This document shows positions 46,825 through 55,211 of a stretch of 64,000 bases of DNA, piece after piece. Made by a program: the position numbers and the translations under genes. The DNA lies in assembly GCF_041438865.1 (NCBI RefSeq), contig NZ_CP109450.1, positions 806,001 through 870,000 on the forward strand, given 5' to 3'. The notes below the pieces were generated by a model. The model was not told where the DNA came from and ran no database searches. It saw only the letters and a list, made by a program, of their open reading frames with translations. The DNA comes from Streptomyces sp. NBC_01471. Lineage in GTDB: Bacteria; Actinomycetota; Actinomycetes; Streptomycetales; Streptomycetaceae. Positions within the stretch are counted from its first letter, which is position 1. Every line of letters begins with the position of its first letter.

Positions 46825-47505
46825 TCAGCCGTTCTCGCGCCGGTGGCAGATCGCGCGGGTGTGCTCGGTGTGCGCCCGCATGACCTCGGTCGCCGCCTTC
46901 TCGTCCCGTGCCGAGATCGCCGCGATCAGCGCACGGTGCTCGATCCAGGACTGCGTGCCGCGCTGCCGGGCGACCGGCTGGTAGTACCAGCGCACCCGGC
47001 GGTCCACCTGCCCCGCCAGTTCCGCCAGAACGACGTTGCCGGCCAGTTCCATCACCTTGGCGTGGAACTCGGCGTTGGCCGCCACCGCGAGGTCCGGGTC
47101 GTCGTCCGCGACGGCCCGCTCGCCCTTCTCGCACAGCTTCTCCAGCGCGGCGACCCCCGCGGACCCGGACCCGGCCGCGGCCAGCCGGGCGGCCTCCGCC
47201 TCCAGGAGCGTGCGGACCGAAAGCAGCTGGTCGGCCTCCTGTTCGGTGGGCTCGTGGACGAACGCGCCCTGCGCGGGGCGCAGATCGACCCATCCCTCGG
47301 TGTTGAGCCGTTGCAGTGCTTCACGCACCGGCTGGCGGGACACCCCGAGGTGACCGGCGAGTTCACTCTCGACCAGGTGCTGGCCCGGCGACAGCGCCCG
47401 CGTGGTGATGAGTTCGAGCAGCGTCTCGTACACCCGCTCCCGCAGCGGTCCCGGCCGCTCCAGCCTCGGTACGGCCCCTTGCGACAGTCCTGTGGACAAC
47501 ATCAC
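46825..47505 (-). CDS. GntR/FCD-family transcriptional regulator
   Basis: The 226-residue protein has a winged helix (about 22-85: RERVYETLLELITTRALSPG and LGVSRQPVREALQRLNTEGWV, abbreviated) and an all-helical FCD effector domain with likely metal ligands D/H/H in ANAEFH and EHRALIAAI. A TCGTnnAC...GTnnACGA palindrome lies 75 bases upstream of its start. The ALDH gene 271 bases downstream on the same strand is a possible target. Confidence 0.9.
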   Translation of the reverse strand: MMLSTGLSQGAVPRLERPGPLRERVYETLLELITTRALSPGQHLVESELAGHLGVSRQPVREALQRLNTEGWVDLRPAQGAFVHEPTEQEADQLLSVRTLLEAEAARLAAAGSGSAGVAALEKLCEKGERAVADDDPDLAVAANAEFHAKVMELAGNVVLAELAGQVDRRVRWYYQPVARQRGTQSWIEHRALIAAISARDEKAATEVMRAHTEHTRAICHRRENG

Positions 47506-47579
47506 GGTCCCCCTTGCGGCCCGCCTGGGCCGGCGGTGCGTCGGCGGCGGGTCGGCGGTCGGCGTGGAGCAATTGGTTA

Positions 47580-47596
47580 TCGTCTACAGTCTACGA
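47580..47596. promoter_or_regulatory. GntR/FadR-like palindrome
   Basis: TCGTCTACAGTCTACGA at 47580-47596 has matching TCGT/ACGA ends and AC/GT inner pairs. It lies just upstream of the GntR gene and downstream of the KAS III gene, so it probably controls the regulator gene. Confidence 0.55.
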
Positions 47597-47656
47597 GCGC
47601 GCGGACCATGGCCGAAGTGCCCGGCCGGCGGTGGCCGGTCAGCCGTACGCCGTCCG

Positions 47657-48595
47657 TCACGGACAGCGGACCACCTGCCCCGCGTACGAGAGGTTTCCTC
47701 CGAACCCGAAGAGCAGGACCGGCGCGCCGGACGGGATCTCCCTCCGCTCCACCAGCTTGGACAGGGCCATCGGGATGCTGGCGGCCGACGTGTTGCCGGA
47801 ATCGACCACATCACGGGCGATCACTGCGTTCACGGCGCCGATCTTCGCGGCGACGGGCTCGATGATCCGCAGGTTGGCCTGGTGCAGCACGACGGCGGCC
47901 AGTTCCTCCGGAGTGACCCCCGCCTTCTCGCAGACCTTGCGGGCGATCGGCGGCAGCTGGGTGGTGGCCCAGCGGTAGACGGACTGGCCCTCCTGGGCGA
48001 AGCGAGGCGGTGTCCCCTCGATCCGTACGGCGTTGCCCATCGCGGGGACCGATCCCCACAGCACCGGGCCGATGCCGTCCTCCTCGCAGGCCTCGACCAC
48101 GGCGGCGCCCGCACCGTCCCCCACCAGGACACAGGTGGAGCGGTCGGTCCAGTCGGCGATCTCGGCCATCTTGTCGGCGCCGATCACCAGTGCGCGCTCG
48201 GCGGATCCGGCCCGTACCGCGTGGTCGGCGATGGCCAGGGCATGGGTGAAGCCCGAGCAGACGACGTTGACGTCCATGGTCGCGGGCGAGGCCATGCCCA
48301 GCTTGGCAGCCACACGCGCGGCCATGTTGGGCGAGCGGTCGATCGCCGTGGAGGTCGCGACGAGGACCAGGTCGATCTCGCCCGGCGCCCGCCCGGCAGC
48401 GGCGAGGGCCTTGGCTCCGGCCTGGGCAGCGAGTTCGTCGACGGGCTCCTCGGGTCCGGCGATGTGGCGGGTCTTGATGCCCACCCGGGTCCGGATCCAT
48501 TCGTCACTGGTGTCGACAAGGGCGGCTACATCGTCATTGGTGAGAACCTTGGCCGGCTGGTAATGGCCGAGTGCGGCGATGCGTGTTCCGGTCAT
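47657..48595 (-). CDS. 3-oxoacyl-ACP synthase III-like protein (FabH family)
   Basis: The 312-residue thiolase-fold protein has the KAS III triad C113 (NVVCSGF), H238 (VVLHQAN) and N268 (SGNTSAAS) and ends GFGGNLSYAGQVV. It lies alone, away from other fatty-acid synthase genes, so it may serve secondary metabolism or be an extra FabH. Its substrate is unknown. Confidence 0.88.
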   Translation of the reverse strand: MTGTRIAALGHYQPAKVLTNDDVAALVDTSDEWIRTRVGIKTRHIAGPEEPVDELAAQAGAKALAAAGRAPGEIDLVLVATSTAIDRSPNMAARVAAKLGMASPATMDVNVVCSGFTHALAIADHAVRAGSAERALVIGADKMAEIADWTDRSTCVLVGDGAGAAVVEACEEDGIGPVLWGSVPAMGNAVRIEGTPPRFAQEGQSVYRWATTQLPPIARKVCEKAGVTPEELAAVVLHQANLRIIEPVAAKIGAVNAVIARDVVDSGNTSAASIPMALSKLVERREIPSGAPVLLFGFGGNLSYAGQVVRCP

Positions 48596-48873
48596 GCCCG
48601 GGACCCCTCTGCTGCTGATGTCAGGAGCCCTCCAGTCTCGTCAGCGACTCACGGGTACGACGGCACGTAAAGCACCAAGATTCGGGCGCTCCTCTTGGAG
48701 GCTTCGGATCACTTCCGGGCGCCTGGCGGGCAACGGCCGCGCGTACGGGAAGCGCCGCACCCCCTGTCAGCCGGATGTCCGGTGCCGTTGCCAGGTCGCC
48801 CGCCCGGTCCGGGAGAATGGGACCGTCGAGGTCACCTCGCCGCAGCACCGATCGAAGAGTAGGACTGATTCCC

Positions 48874-49734
48874 ATGGGCCGGGTCACCGAACGCCGCCGC
48901 ATCATCCGCATCCGGGACGGAGCGGTGACCACCCGGCCCGACACCCTGGTGGCCGAGGAGCCGCTGGAGATCCGGCTGAACGGCAAGGCCCTCGCCATCA
49001 CCATGCGCACCCCGGGCGACGACTTCGCCCTCGCCGCGGGATTCCTGGTCAGCGAGGGCGTGCTCGGTTCGGCGGAGGAGCTCCAGTCGATCGTGTACTG
49101 CGCGGGGGCCACCGCCGACGGCTCGAACACGTACAACGTGGTGGACGTCAGGCTGGCTCCGGGCGTCGAGCTGCCCGACATCACGCTGGAACGCAACGTC
49201 TACACCACCTCCTCGTGCGGGCTCTGCGGCAAGGCGAGCCTGGACGCGGTCCGCACCACCGCGCGCTTCCCGATCGCCGACACCCCGCCGGTCAGGGTGG
49301 AACCCCATGTGCTCGCCGTCCTCCCCGACCGGCTGCGGGCGGCGCAGCAGGTGTTCGACCGCACCGGTGGACTGCACGCGGCGGCGCTCTTCACGCCGGA
49401 GGGCGAACTGCTCGACGTACGGGAGGACGTGGGCCGCCACAACGCGGTGGACAAGCTCGTCGGCCGGGCCCTGCAGAGCGGCCTGCTCCCGCTCTCGCAG
49501 GTCGTTCTCCTGGTCTCGGGCCGGGCCTCCTTCGAACTGGCCCAGAAAGCGGTGATGGCGGGCATCCCGGTCCTCGCGGCCGTGTCCGCCCCTTCCTCGC
49601 TGGCCGTCGATCTGGCCGCCGAGTCCGGCCTGACCCTGGTCGGTTTCCTCCGCGGTTCCTCCATGAACGTCTACGCCGGCGACGAGCGGATCGCCCTGCG
49701 CTCCGGGGTGCAGGGCCCTTCGTCCGGAGCATGA
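48874..49734 (+). CDS. fdhD: Formate dehydrogenase sulfurtransferase FdhD
   Basis: The 286-residue FdhD homologue has C115-x2-C118 in SSCGLCGK, the persulfide site, and the later GLHAAALF and [14 protein letters not shown] regions. FdhD transfers sulfur to the molybdenum cofactor of formate dehydrogenases. No formate dehydrogenase is adjacent. The ATG at 48874 follows GTAGGA. Confidence 0.92.
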   Translation: MGRVTERRRIIRIRDGAVTTRPDTLVAEEPLEIRLNGKALAITMRTPGDDFALAAGFLVSEGVLGSAEELQSIVYCAGATADGSNTYNVVDVRLAPGVELPDITLERNVYTTSSCGLCGKASLDAVRTTARFPIADTPPVRVEPHVLAVLPDRLRAAQQVFDRTGGLHAAALFTPEGELLDVREDVGRHNAVDKLVGRALQSGLLPLSQVVLLVSGRASFELAQKAVMAGIPVLAAVSAPSSLAVDLAAESGLTLVGFLRGSSMNVYAGDERIALRSGVQGPSSGA

Positions 49735-49833
49735 CGGGCTCCCCGGGTCTGATCCGGACGGAAAACCGGCCGCCCCGGTGAGCGGCTGCGGCCGCTGTTC
49801 CCTGCGCCGTGCGGCGGCAGTACGGTCAGGAGC

Positions 49834-50490
49834 ATGACCCGTCAGCCGTCCGCAGCCCAGCGCCGGGCGATCCGCACCGCCGACGCCGAGTCCGGACTTC
49901 TCCAGGGCGCCGCGTCGGCCCTGGCCTCGCTGGTCACCCAGGGTCTCGCGCTGCGCCACCCGCGCCCCCCGCACCGGCACTACCTGACACCGGCCGGACA
50001 GCGGATGCGGGAGCGGCTGGCCGCCGAGCCGGTCAGGCTGGTCCCGCCGCCGGATCCGGACCCCGCACCGGCGCCGGGCCCTGCGGCCGGGGAGCCACCC
50101 GTCGTGTTCCACGCCCGCACCGCCACCGGAAGCGCCGGGAGCGCCGGGGACATCTCAGCGGAACCGGACCCCGTGCGGGAGCGTGAGGTGCGCAGCGCGT
50201 GGGCCGGCCTGGTCGAGATGCGCCGGGTCAGCAACCCCGACCGCTCGGTGGACCGGCCGTGCGCCTGGGAGCGTACGCATCTGACGCAGGCCGCCGCGCT
50301 CGCGCTGGAGGCGGGCTGCTGCCGCGGCTATCTGGTGAGCGAGTCCGCGCAGCCCGAGGCGGTCCGGGTGGACGGGCCGGACTCCTGGGCGTACGCCGAG
50401 ACGCTGGCGCGTGCGGGCTGGCAGACCTCGGCGCATGCGGACCGGCGGGCGGGCGCGGCCTATCTGCTGGCCTCGCCCCGGCGCGTCTGA
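49834..50490 (+). CDS. Hypothetical protein
   Basis: The 218-residue protein was not recognised. The N-terminal 65 residues (QRRAIRTADAESGLLQGAAS and LTPAGQRMRERL, abbreviated) resemble a small helix-turn-helix. A Pro-rich linker follows, and then a C-terminal domain with AWAGLVEMRRVSN and LEAGCCRGYLVSESAQ. The GC-rich third positions and good ATG support it as a gene. The neighbours give no function. Confidence 0.7.
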   Translation: MTRQPSAAQRRAIRTADAESGLLQGAASALASLVTQGLALRHPRPPHRHYLTPAGQRMRERLAAEPVRLVPPPDPDPAPAPGPAAGEPPVVFHARTATGSAGSAGDISAEPDPVREREVRSAWAGLVEMRRVSNPDRSVDRPCAWERTHLTQAAALALEAGCCRGYLVSESAQPEAVRVDGPDSWAYAETLARAGWQTSAHADRRAGAAYLLASPRRV

Positions 50491-50502
50491 CCGCACGGCA
50501 TT

Positions 50503-50556
50503 CCCCGCCGCGTCCGGCGCACGGTTCTCCCCCGCCGCGTCCGGCGGCACGGTTCT
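50503..50556. repeat. 27-bp tandem repeat in intergenic region
   Basis: A CCCCGCCGCGTCCGGCG..CACGGTTCT unit occurs at 50503-50528 and 50530-50556, differing by one base insertion. It lies between the hypothetical gene stop and the MarR gene stop. Confidence 0.7.
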
Positions 50557-50583
50557 CCCCCGGCCCGCCGGAGCGACCCGCCG

Positions 50584-51051
50584 TCACCTCTCCTGGGTGT
50601 CCGGGCTGTCCGTCGCGTGCACGATCCGGGCGAGCAGCGCCGTGAGCTGGGCCCGTTCGGCGGGATCGAGCGGGGCGAGCAGTTCGTCGTTGGCGGCGTC
50701 GCCCAGCTCCTCCAGGCGGTGCAGTGCGGTGCGTCCCGGGGGCGAGATGGTGATCGCGTTCTTGCGCCGGTCGGCGGGGTCGGCCGTGCGGGTGACGAGG
50801 TCCTTGGCCTGGAGTTCGTTGAGCACCGTGACCATGTCCTTGGGGTCGATGCGCACCGTGCGGCCCAGCTCCGCCTGGGACACGGGTCCGAGCGCGGCGA
50901 CGGCCGTCAGCACCACGTGGTGCGGCATCCGCATCCCCTCCCCCGCGAACGAATCGGCGAGCAGCCGGTGGCCGCGGGCCGCGGCGCGGCCGAGCAGCCA
51001 GCTGGGCAGAGCGGTGATCCGGGCAAGCGCGGGAGGGGGGACGGCAGTCAT
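50584..51051 (-). CDS. MarR-family transcriptional regulator
   Basis: The 155-residue protein has a MarR winged helix (about 40-105: VSQAELGRTVRIDPKDMVTVLN and wing TADPADRRKNAITISPPG, abbreviated). It is divergent from the zinc-type oxidoreductase, and two copies of a palindrome lie in the 83 bases between them. Confidence 0.9.
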   Translation of the reverse strand: MTAVPPPALARITALPSWLLGRAAARGHRLLADSFAGEGMRMPHHVVLTAVAALGPVSQAELGRTVRIDPKDMVTVLNELQAKDLVTRTADPADRRKNAITISPPGRTALHRLEELGDAANDELLAPLDPAERAQLTALLARIVHATDSPDTQER

Positions 51052-51072
51052 GAGGGAACCCTAGCGCGAAAC

Positions 51073-51118
51073 CATTGGGGCTCCCAATGAAAACCAGATA
51101 CCGTTGGGGCTCCCCATG
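51073..51118. promoter_or_regulatory. MarR operator pair
   Basis: CATTGGGGCTCCCAATG at 51073-51089 and CGTTGGGGCTCCCCATG at 51102-51118 share the core TTGGGGCTCCC. They lie between the divergent MarR and oxidoreductase starts and are suited to shared repression. Confidence 0.75.
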
Positions 51119-51134
51119 ACATCTGGAGGTACCC

Positions 51135-52061
51135 GTGCGCCGTGTTCGGTACGACAGGAACGGCGGGCCCGGCGTGCTGTACCTGGAGGACGTCCCGGCG
51201 CCCGAAGCCGGGCCCGGCGAACTCCTGGTGCACTCGGAAGCGATCGGGGTGACCCTGCCGGCCGTACGGAAAGTGCGCGAGGCCGGCGCACCCGCACCCC
51301 TGGGCGGGGAGATCGCGGGCACGGTCGTTGCGGTCGGCGCCGGGGTCACCGGCTTCGCCGCGGGCGACCGGGTGACCGGGCTCTGCTTCGCCGACTCCTA
51401 CGCGGACCTCGCCGTGCTGGCCGAGCCGTTCGCCACCGGGATCCCGGAGCACGCGAGCGCGGTGGACGCCGTGGCCCTGGTGCGCAGCGGACTGGTGGCG
51501 CGGGGCGCGCTGCGTGCCGCCCGGCCCCGCCCCGGCGAATCGGTGCTGGTGACGGCCGCCGCGAGCGGTGTCGGCCATCTCGCGCTCCAGCTCGCCCGGC
51601 TGGACGGCGCCGCGCGGGTGGTCGCCGCCACCGGGTCGTCGGATAAGTCGGAGTTCCTGCGCGGACTCGGCGCCGACGCGGTGGTGACGTACGGCGAAGC
51701 GGACTGGGGCGAGCCGGTGGACGTGGTCGTGGACGGGGTCGGCGGAGCGCTGCTCGCTCCGGCGGTCGCGGCCCTCGCGCCGAACGGACGGCTGGTCGCC
51801 TTCAGCTCGGGCGGCGGCACCCTTCAGGCGTACGACCTGCTGGCCGGCGCCAAGTCGGTCATCGGATTCCAGATGGCGCTCATCGCGAGGAACCATCCCG
51901 AGCTGTACGCGAGGTGGTGCGCCGAACTCTGGGAGCTGCACCGCACCGGGCTGCTGCGGACCGCCGTACACGCCGAGGTCCCGCTGGAGGACGCCGCGCG
52001 GGCCCACCGGTTCATCGAGTCCCGCGCCAACCTCGGCAAGGTGGTGCTGGTCACCGCGTAG
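51135..52061 (+). CDS. NAD(P)-dependent quinone-oxidoreductase-like MDR protein
   Basis: The 308-residue medium-chain reductase has the NADPH-binding VLVTAAASGVGHLALQLAR, abbreviated, at about 140-158 and GGEIAGTVVAVG early. Catalytic zinc ligands of alcohol dehydrogenases are absent, so it is of the quinone reductase (QOR) type. The GTG at 51135 follows GGAGG. It is under the adjacent MarR repressor. Confidence 0.85.
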   Translation: MRRVRYDRNGGPGVLYLEDVPAPEAGPGELLVHSEAIGVTLPAVRKVREAGAPAPLGGEIAGTVVAVGAGVTGFAAGDRVTGLCFADSYADLAVLAEPFATGIPEHASAVDAVALVRSGLVARGALRAARPRPGESVLVTAAASGVGHLALQLARLDGAARVVAATGSSDKSEFLRGLGADAVVTYGEADWGEPVDVVVDGVGGALLAPAVAALAPNGRLVAFSSGGGTLQAYDLLAGAKSVIGFQMALIARNHPELYARWCAELWELHRTGLLRTAVHAEVPLEDAARAHRFIESRANLGKVVLVTA

Positions 52062-53073
52062 CGGTCGCGGACAGAACCGGCGTCTCCACCTCTTCGTGCA
52101 GCGGGTCCCGCGAGCGGCGCTTGGCGATCACCGCGCAGACCATCAGCTGCATCTGGTGGAAGAGCATCAGTGGCAGCACGGCCAGCGAGGCCTGCGCACC
52201 GAACAGCACGCTCGCCATGGGCAGTCCGGCCGCCAGGCTCTTCTTCGACCCGGCGAACTGGATGGCGATCCGGTCGCCGCGGTCGAAGCCGAGCCGCTTG
52301 GCCCCGTACCAGCTCAGGGTGAGCATGACGGCAAGCAGCACCGCCTCGACCCCCAGCAGCCCCAGCAGCCGGACGAAGCTCACCTGGTGCCAGACGCCAC
52401 GCACCATGCCCTCGCTGAACGCGGTGTAGACGACCAGCAGGATCGACCCGCGGTCGACATAGCCGAGGACCTTCTTGTGCCGTACGAGGAAACCGCTCAC
52501 CCAGCGGCGCAGCAACTGCCCCGCCAGGAACGGCACCAGGAGTTGCAGCACGATCTTCAGCAGGGAGTCGGCGGAGAAACCGCCCCCGCTGTTGCCCAGC
52601 ACCAGCGCCGCGAGCACCGGCGTCACCACGATGCCGGCGAGTGAGGAGAAGGAACCGGCGCAGATCGCCGCCGGTACGTTGCCGCGGGCGATCGAGGTGA
52701 AGGCGATCGACGACTGGATGGTGGACGGCACCAGGCAGAGGAAGAGCAGCCCGTTGTAGAGCGGGGGCGTCAGTACGAACGGCACGACGCCCTTCGCCGC
52801 GAGACCGAGCAGCGGAAACGCGATGAAAGTGCAGGCCAGGACCGTGATATGGAGCCGCCAGTGCTTCAGCCCCTCGACCGCCTCGGCGGTCGAGAGCCGG
52901 GCTCCGTAGAGGAAGAAGAGCAGCGCCACCGCCCCGGTGGACGCACCCCCGGCCACGTCGGCCGCCGTGCCACGGGCCGGCAGCAGCGCCGCCACCGCGA
53001 CGGTGCCGATCAGCGCCAGGATGTACGGATCGATCGGCAGCCAGGACGGAAACTGCAACTTTCGGCGGCTCAT
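52051..53073 (-). CDS. Bile acid:sodium symporter-like transporter (SBF family)
   Basis: The 340-residue membrane protein has about nine or ten hydrophobic segments and SBF features such as SLAGIVVTPVLAALVLG and FLCLVPSTIQSS. It resembles the YfeH/P7-type branch. The ATG at 53073 follows GGAG; an in-frame GTG three codons before is also possible. It ends 11 bases inside the oxidoreductase 3' end and is divergent from a LysR gene. Confidence 0.85.
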   Translation of the reverse strand: MSRRKLQFPSWLPIDPYILALIGTVAVAALLPARGTAADVAGGASTGAVALLFFLYGARLSTAEAVEGLKHWRLHITVLACTFIAFPLLGLAAKGVVPFVLTPPLYNGLLFLCLVPSTIQSSIAFTSIARGNVPAAICAGSFSSLAGIVVTPVLAALVLGNSGGGFSADSLLKIVLQLLVPFLAGQLLRRWVSGFLVRHKKVLGYVDRGSILLVVYTAFSEGMVRGVWHQVSFVRLLGLLGVEAVLLAVMLTLSWYGAKRLGFDRGDRIAIQFAGSKKSLAAGLPMASVLFGAQASLAVLPLMLFHQMQLMVCAVIAKRRSRDPLHEEVETPVLSATATR

Positions 53074-53123
53074 GGTCTCCACTTGCTCTCAGGGTTCCGA
53101 AGGTGCCCTGCCTATCGTCCACG

Positions 53124-53145
53124 GGATTCCCATCATCGGGAATCC
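53124..53145. promoter_or_regulatory. LysR-type inverted repeat
   Basis: GGATTCCC at 53124-53131 and GGGAATCC at 53138-53145, spaced by six bases, lie in the divergent region between the SBF transporter and the LysR gene. Confidence 0.6.
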
Positions 53146-53192
53146 TGCATACCACTCTGACTGACATCACGGTGCGCGATAACCTCGGGCGC

Positions 53193-54059
53193 ATGTACGA
53201 ACCGGCGCAGTTGCGCACCTTTCTCACCGTGTCGCAGACCCTGAGCTTCACCCAGGCAGCCCACCGCCTCGGGATTCGCCAGTCGACGGTGAGCCAGCAT
53301 GTCCGCCGGCTGGAGGACGCGACGGGCCGGATGCTGTTCACCCGGGACACCCACAGCGTGGAGCTGACCGAGGACGGCGAGGCGATGCTCGGCTTCGCCC
53401 GGACGATCCTCCAGGGGCACGAGCGGGCGGCGGCCTTCTTCGCGGGCACCAGGCCGCGCGGCAGGCTGCGGTTCGGGGCGTCGGAGGACTTCGTACTGAC
53501 CCGGCTGCCGGAGATCCTGGAGTCCTTCCGCACCGAGCACCCCGAGGTCGATCTGGAACTCACCGTCGGCATCTCCGGCACCCTGCACGAGCAGCTGGCG
53601 GCGGGCTCGCTCGACCTGGTGCTCGCCAAGCGGCGCGCCGGACACACCCACGGCGAGCTGGTCTGGCGCTCCGCCCTGACCTGGATCGGCGCCCCCCGGC
53701 TGCGCATCGACCCCGAACGCCCGCTCCCGCTGATCCTCTTCCCGCCGCCCGGCATCACCCGCGCCCGAGCGCTGGAGGTGCTGGAGGAGGACGGCCGCGC
53801 CTGGCGCATCGCCTGTACGAGCACCAGCCTCAGCGGACTGATCGCGGCGGCCCGCGCGGGCCTCGGCATCATGGCGCACACCCGCGGCCTGATCCCGCCC
53901 GGCCTCACCCAGATCCCGGCCAGGGCCGGGCTGCCCGACCTCGGTGACGTGGACTTCGTCCTGCTGCACGGCCGGGCGGGCGGAAGCGCCGAGGAGGCCG
54001 CCGACGCCCTGGCATCGGCGATCCTGGGGGGCGCCGACCGGCTGCACCATCAGCTCTAG
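53193..54059 (+). CDS. LysR-family transcriptional regulator
   Basis: The 288-residue LysR has a helix-turn-helix (about 3-60: LRTFLTVSQTLSFTQAAHRLG and RQSTVSQHVRRLE) and an effector domain (about 85-280). It is divergent from the SBF-like transporter, with a palindrome between them, so transporter control is likely. Confidence 0.88.
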   Translation: MYEPAQLRTFLTVSQTLSFTQAAHRLGIRQSTVSQHVRRLEDATGRMLFTRDTHSVELTEDGEAMLGFARTILQGHERAAAFFAGTRPRGRLRFGASEDFVLTRLPEILESFRTEHPEVDLELTVGISGTLHEQLAAGSLDLVLAKRRAGHTHGELVWRSALTWIGAPRLRIDPERPLPLILFPPPGITRARALEVLEEDGRAWRIACTSTSLSGLIAAARAGLGIMAHTRGLIPPGLTQIPARAGLPDLGDVDFVLLHGRAGGSAEEAADALASAILGGADRLHHQL

Positions 54060-54080
54060 AACCTGCCGGGTCAGTCCCGT

Positions 54081-55070
54081 CTAGGAGAGCGTGCGGCCGG
54101 TGAGCCCCTCCTCGTACGTGAGCTGCTTGACCCGGCGCAGCATCGGTGTGCACTCCACGTGCTGGACCCCTTCCAGCAGCCCGAGGCGCGCGCTCACATA
54201 CGCGTACAGCTCCGGGGTGTCGCGGCAGACCACCACCGCGAACAGGTTGCACGGCCCCGAGACGGCGCTCGCGGTGGCCACTTCCCGGTGGGTCGCCAGC
54301 GCCCGCCCGACGGAGTCCAGGGCGGAAGGGGCAGCGGTGATCCACAGCAGGGCCGCGATGCCGTACCCGAACTGCTCGGAGTCGAACTGCACGTCGATGA
54401 AGAGCGTGCCGGAGCCCAGCAGCTGGTCGAGTCTGCGGCGCACCGCCGATTCCGAACGGCCGGTCGCCTTGCGGAGTTCGGCGAAGGTGGCACGGCCGTC
54501 GCGTTCGAGCGCGGTGACCAGCGGCTCGTCCTCCGCGGTGATTCCGGCCCCGTCCGTCCGCCCCGTCCCGGGCGGACGGAGCGCCGTCACCTGCGCGTCG
54601 GTGAGGGCGCGGCTCTTCGCGAGCCAGCCCGCCGGGCCGCCGTAGAAGCGGTGCAGCAGCTGGTGAGCCCTGATCTCGGTGATGCTCGGGGTGCGCGGCA
54701 GCTTCCCGAGGAGCAGCGCCTCGTGTTCGCCCCGGGTGCGCGCGCTCGTCTGGCCGACCACCTCCGTACCGCCCGATGTGAGTCCGATCCAGGCCGTGTC
54801 GGGGCGGCGGGCCAGCGCCCTGGCGATCGAATCTGCGGCGTCGGGCGCGCAGCGCAGCCGGAGCATCCAGGTGTCCTGGCCGAGACTCGCCGCGTCGCGC
54901 ACCCCGACCACGCGCATCCCGCCCTCGGTGTGCAGCCGCCGGTACCGGCGGGCGACCGTCTGGTCGGAGACGCCGAGTACGGCCGCGAGCCGGCTGAAAG
55001 AGACCCGTGCGTTGACTTCGAGCCCGTGCAGCAGCTGGAGGTCGAGCTCGTCGAAGTCAGGTGATTCCAC
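54081..55070 (-). CDS. Twin-domain Lrp/AsnC-family regulator
   Basis: The 329-residue protein carries two AsnC-type winged helices (about 5-60 LDLQLLHGLEVNARVSF..., and about 175-230 LVTALERDGRATFAELRK...) and two RAM-like domains (about 70-140 and 250-325). The GTG at 55070 follows AGGAGG. It is divergent from an MFS exporter; GGTCCGGA direct repeats at 55154 and 55165 lie between them. Confidence 0.88.
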   Translation of the reverse strand: MESPDFDELDLQLLHGLEVNARVSFSRLAAVLGVSDQTVARRYRRLHTEGGMRVVGVRDAASLGQDTWMLRLRCAPDAADSIARALARRPDTAWIGLTSGGTEVVGQTSARTRGEHEALLLGKLPRTPSITEIRAHQLLHRFYGGPAGWLAKSRALTDAQVTALRPPGTGRTDGAGITAEDEPLVTALERDGRATFAELRKATGRSESAVRRRLDQLLGSGTLFIDVQFDSEQFGYGIAALLWITAAPSALDSVGRALATHREVATASAVSGPCNLFAVVVCRDTPELYAYVSARLGLLEGVQHVECTPMLRRVKQLTYEEGLTGRTLS

Positions 55071-55211
55071 GGATTCTCGCCTCCTGATGTCGGGTTCCGG
55101 CGAATATCCGGCCGCGGTTAGGGGATCTCGCCGTCCACCGCCGATCGTACGGGGGTCCGGAAGCGGTCCGGACAGCCGGCCGTGGAACACGGCGCACAGG
55201 GAGAAGAACGA

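Noticed and set aside
46568..47293. Antisense frame across the aldehyde dehydrogenase promoter and GntR gene
   Set aside because: It is a shadow of the real GntR gene with no start signals.
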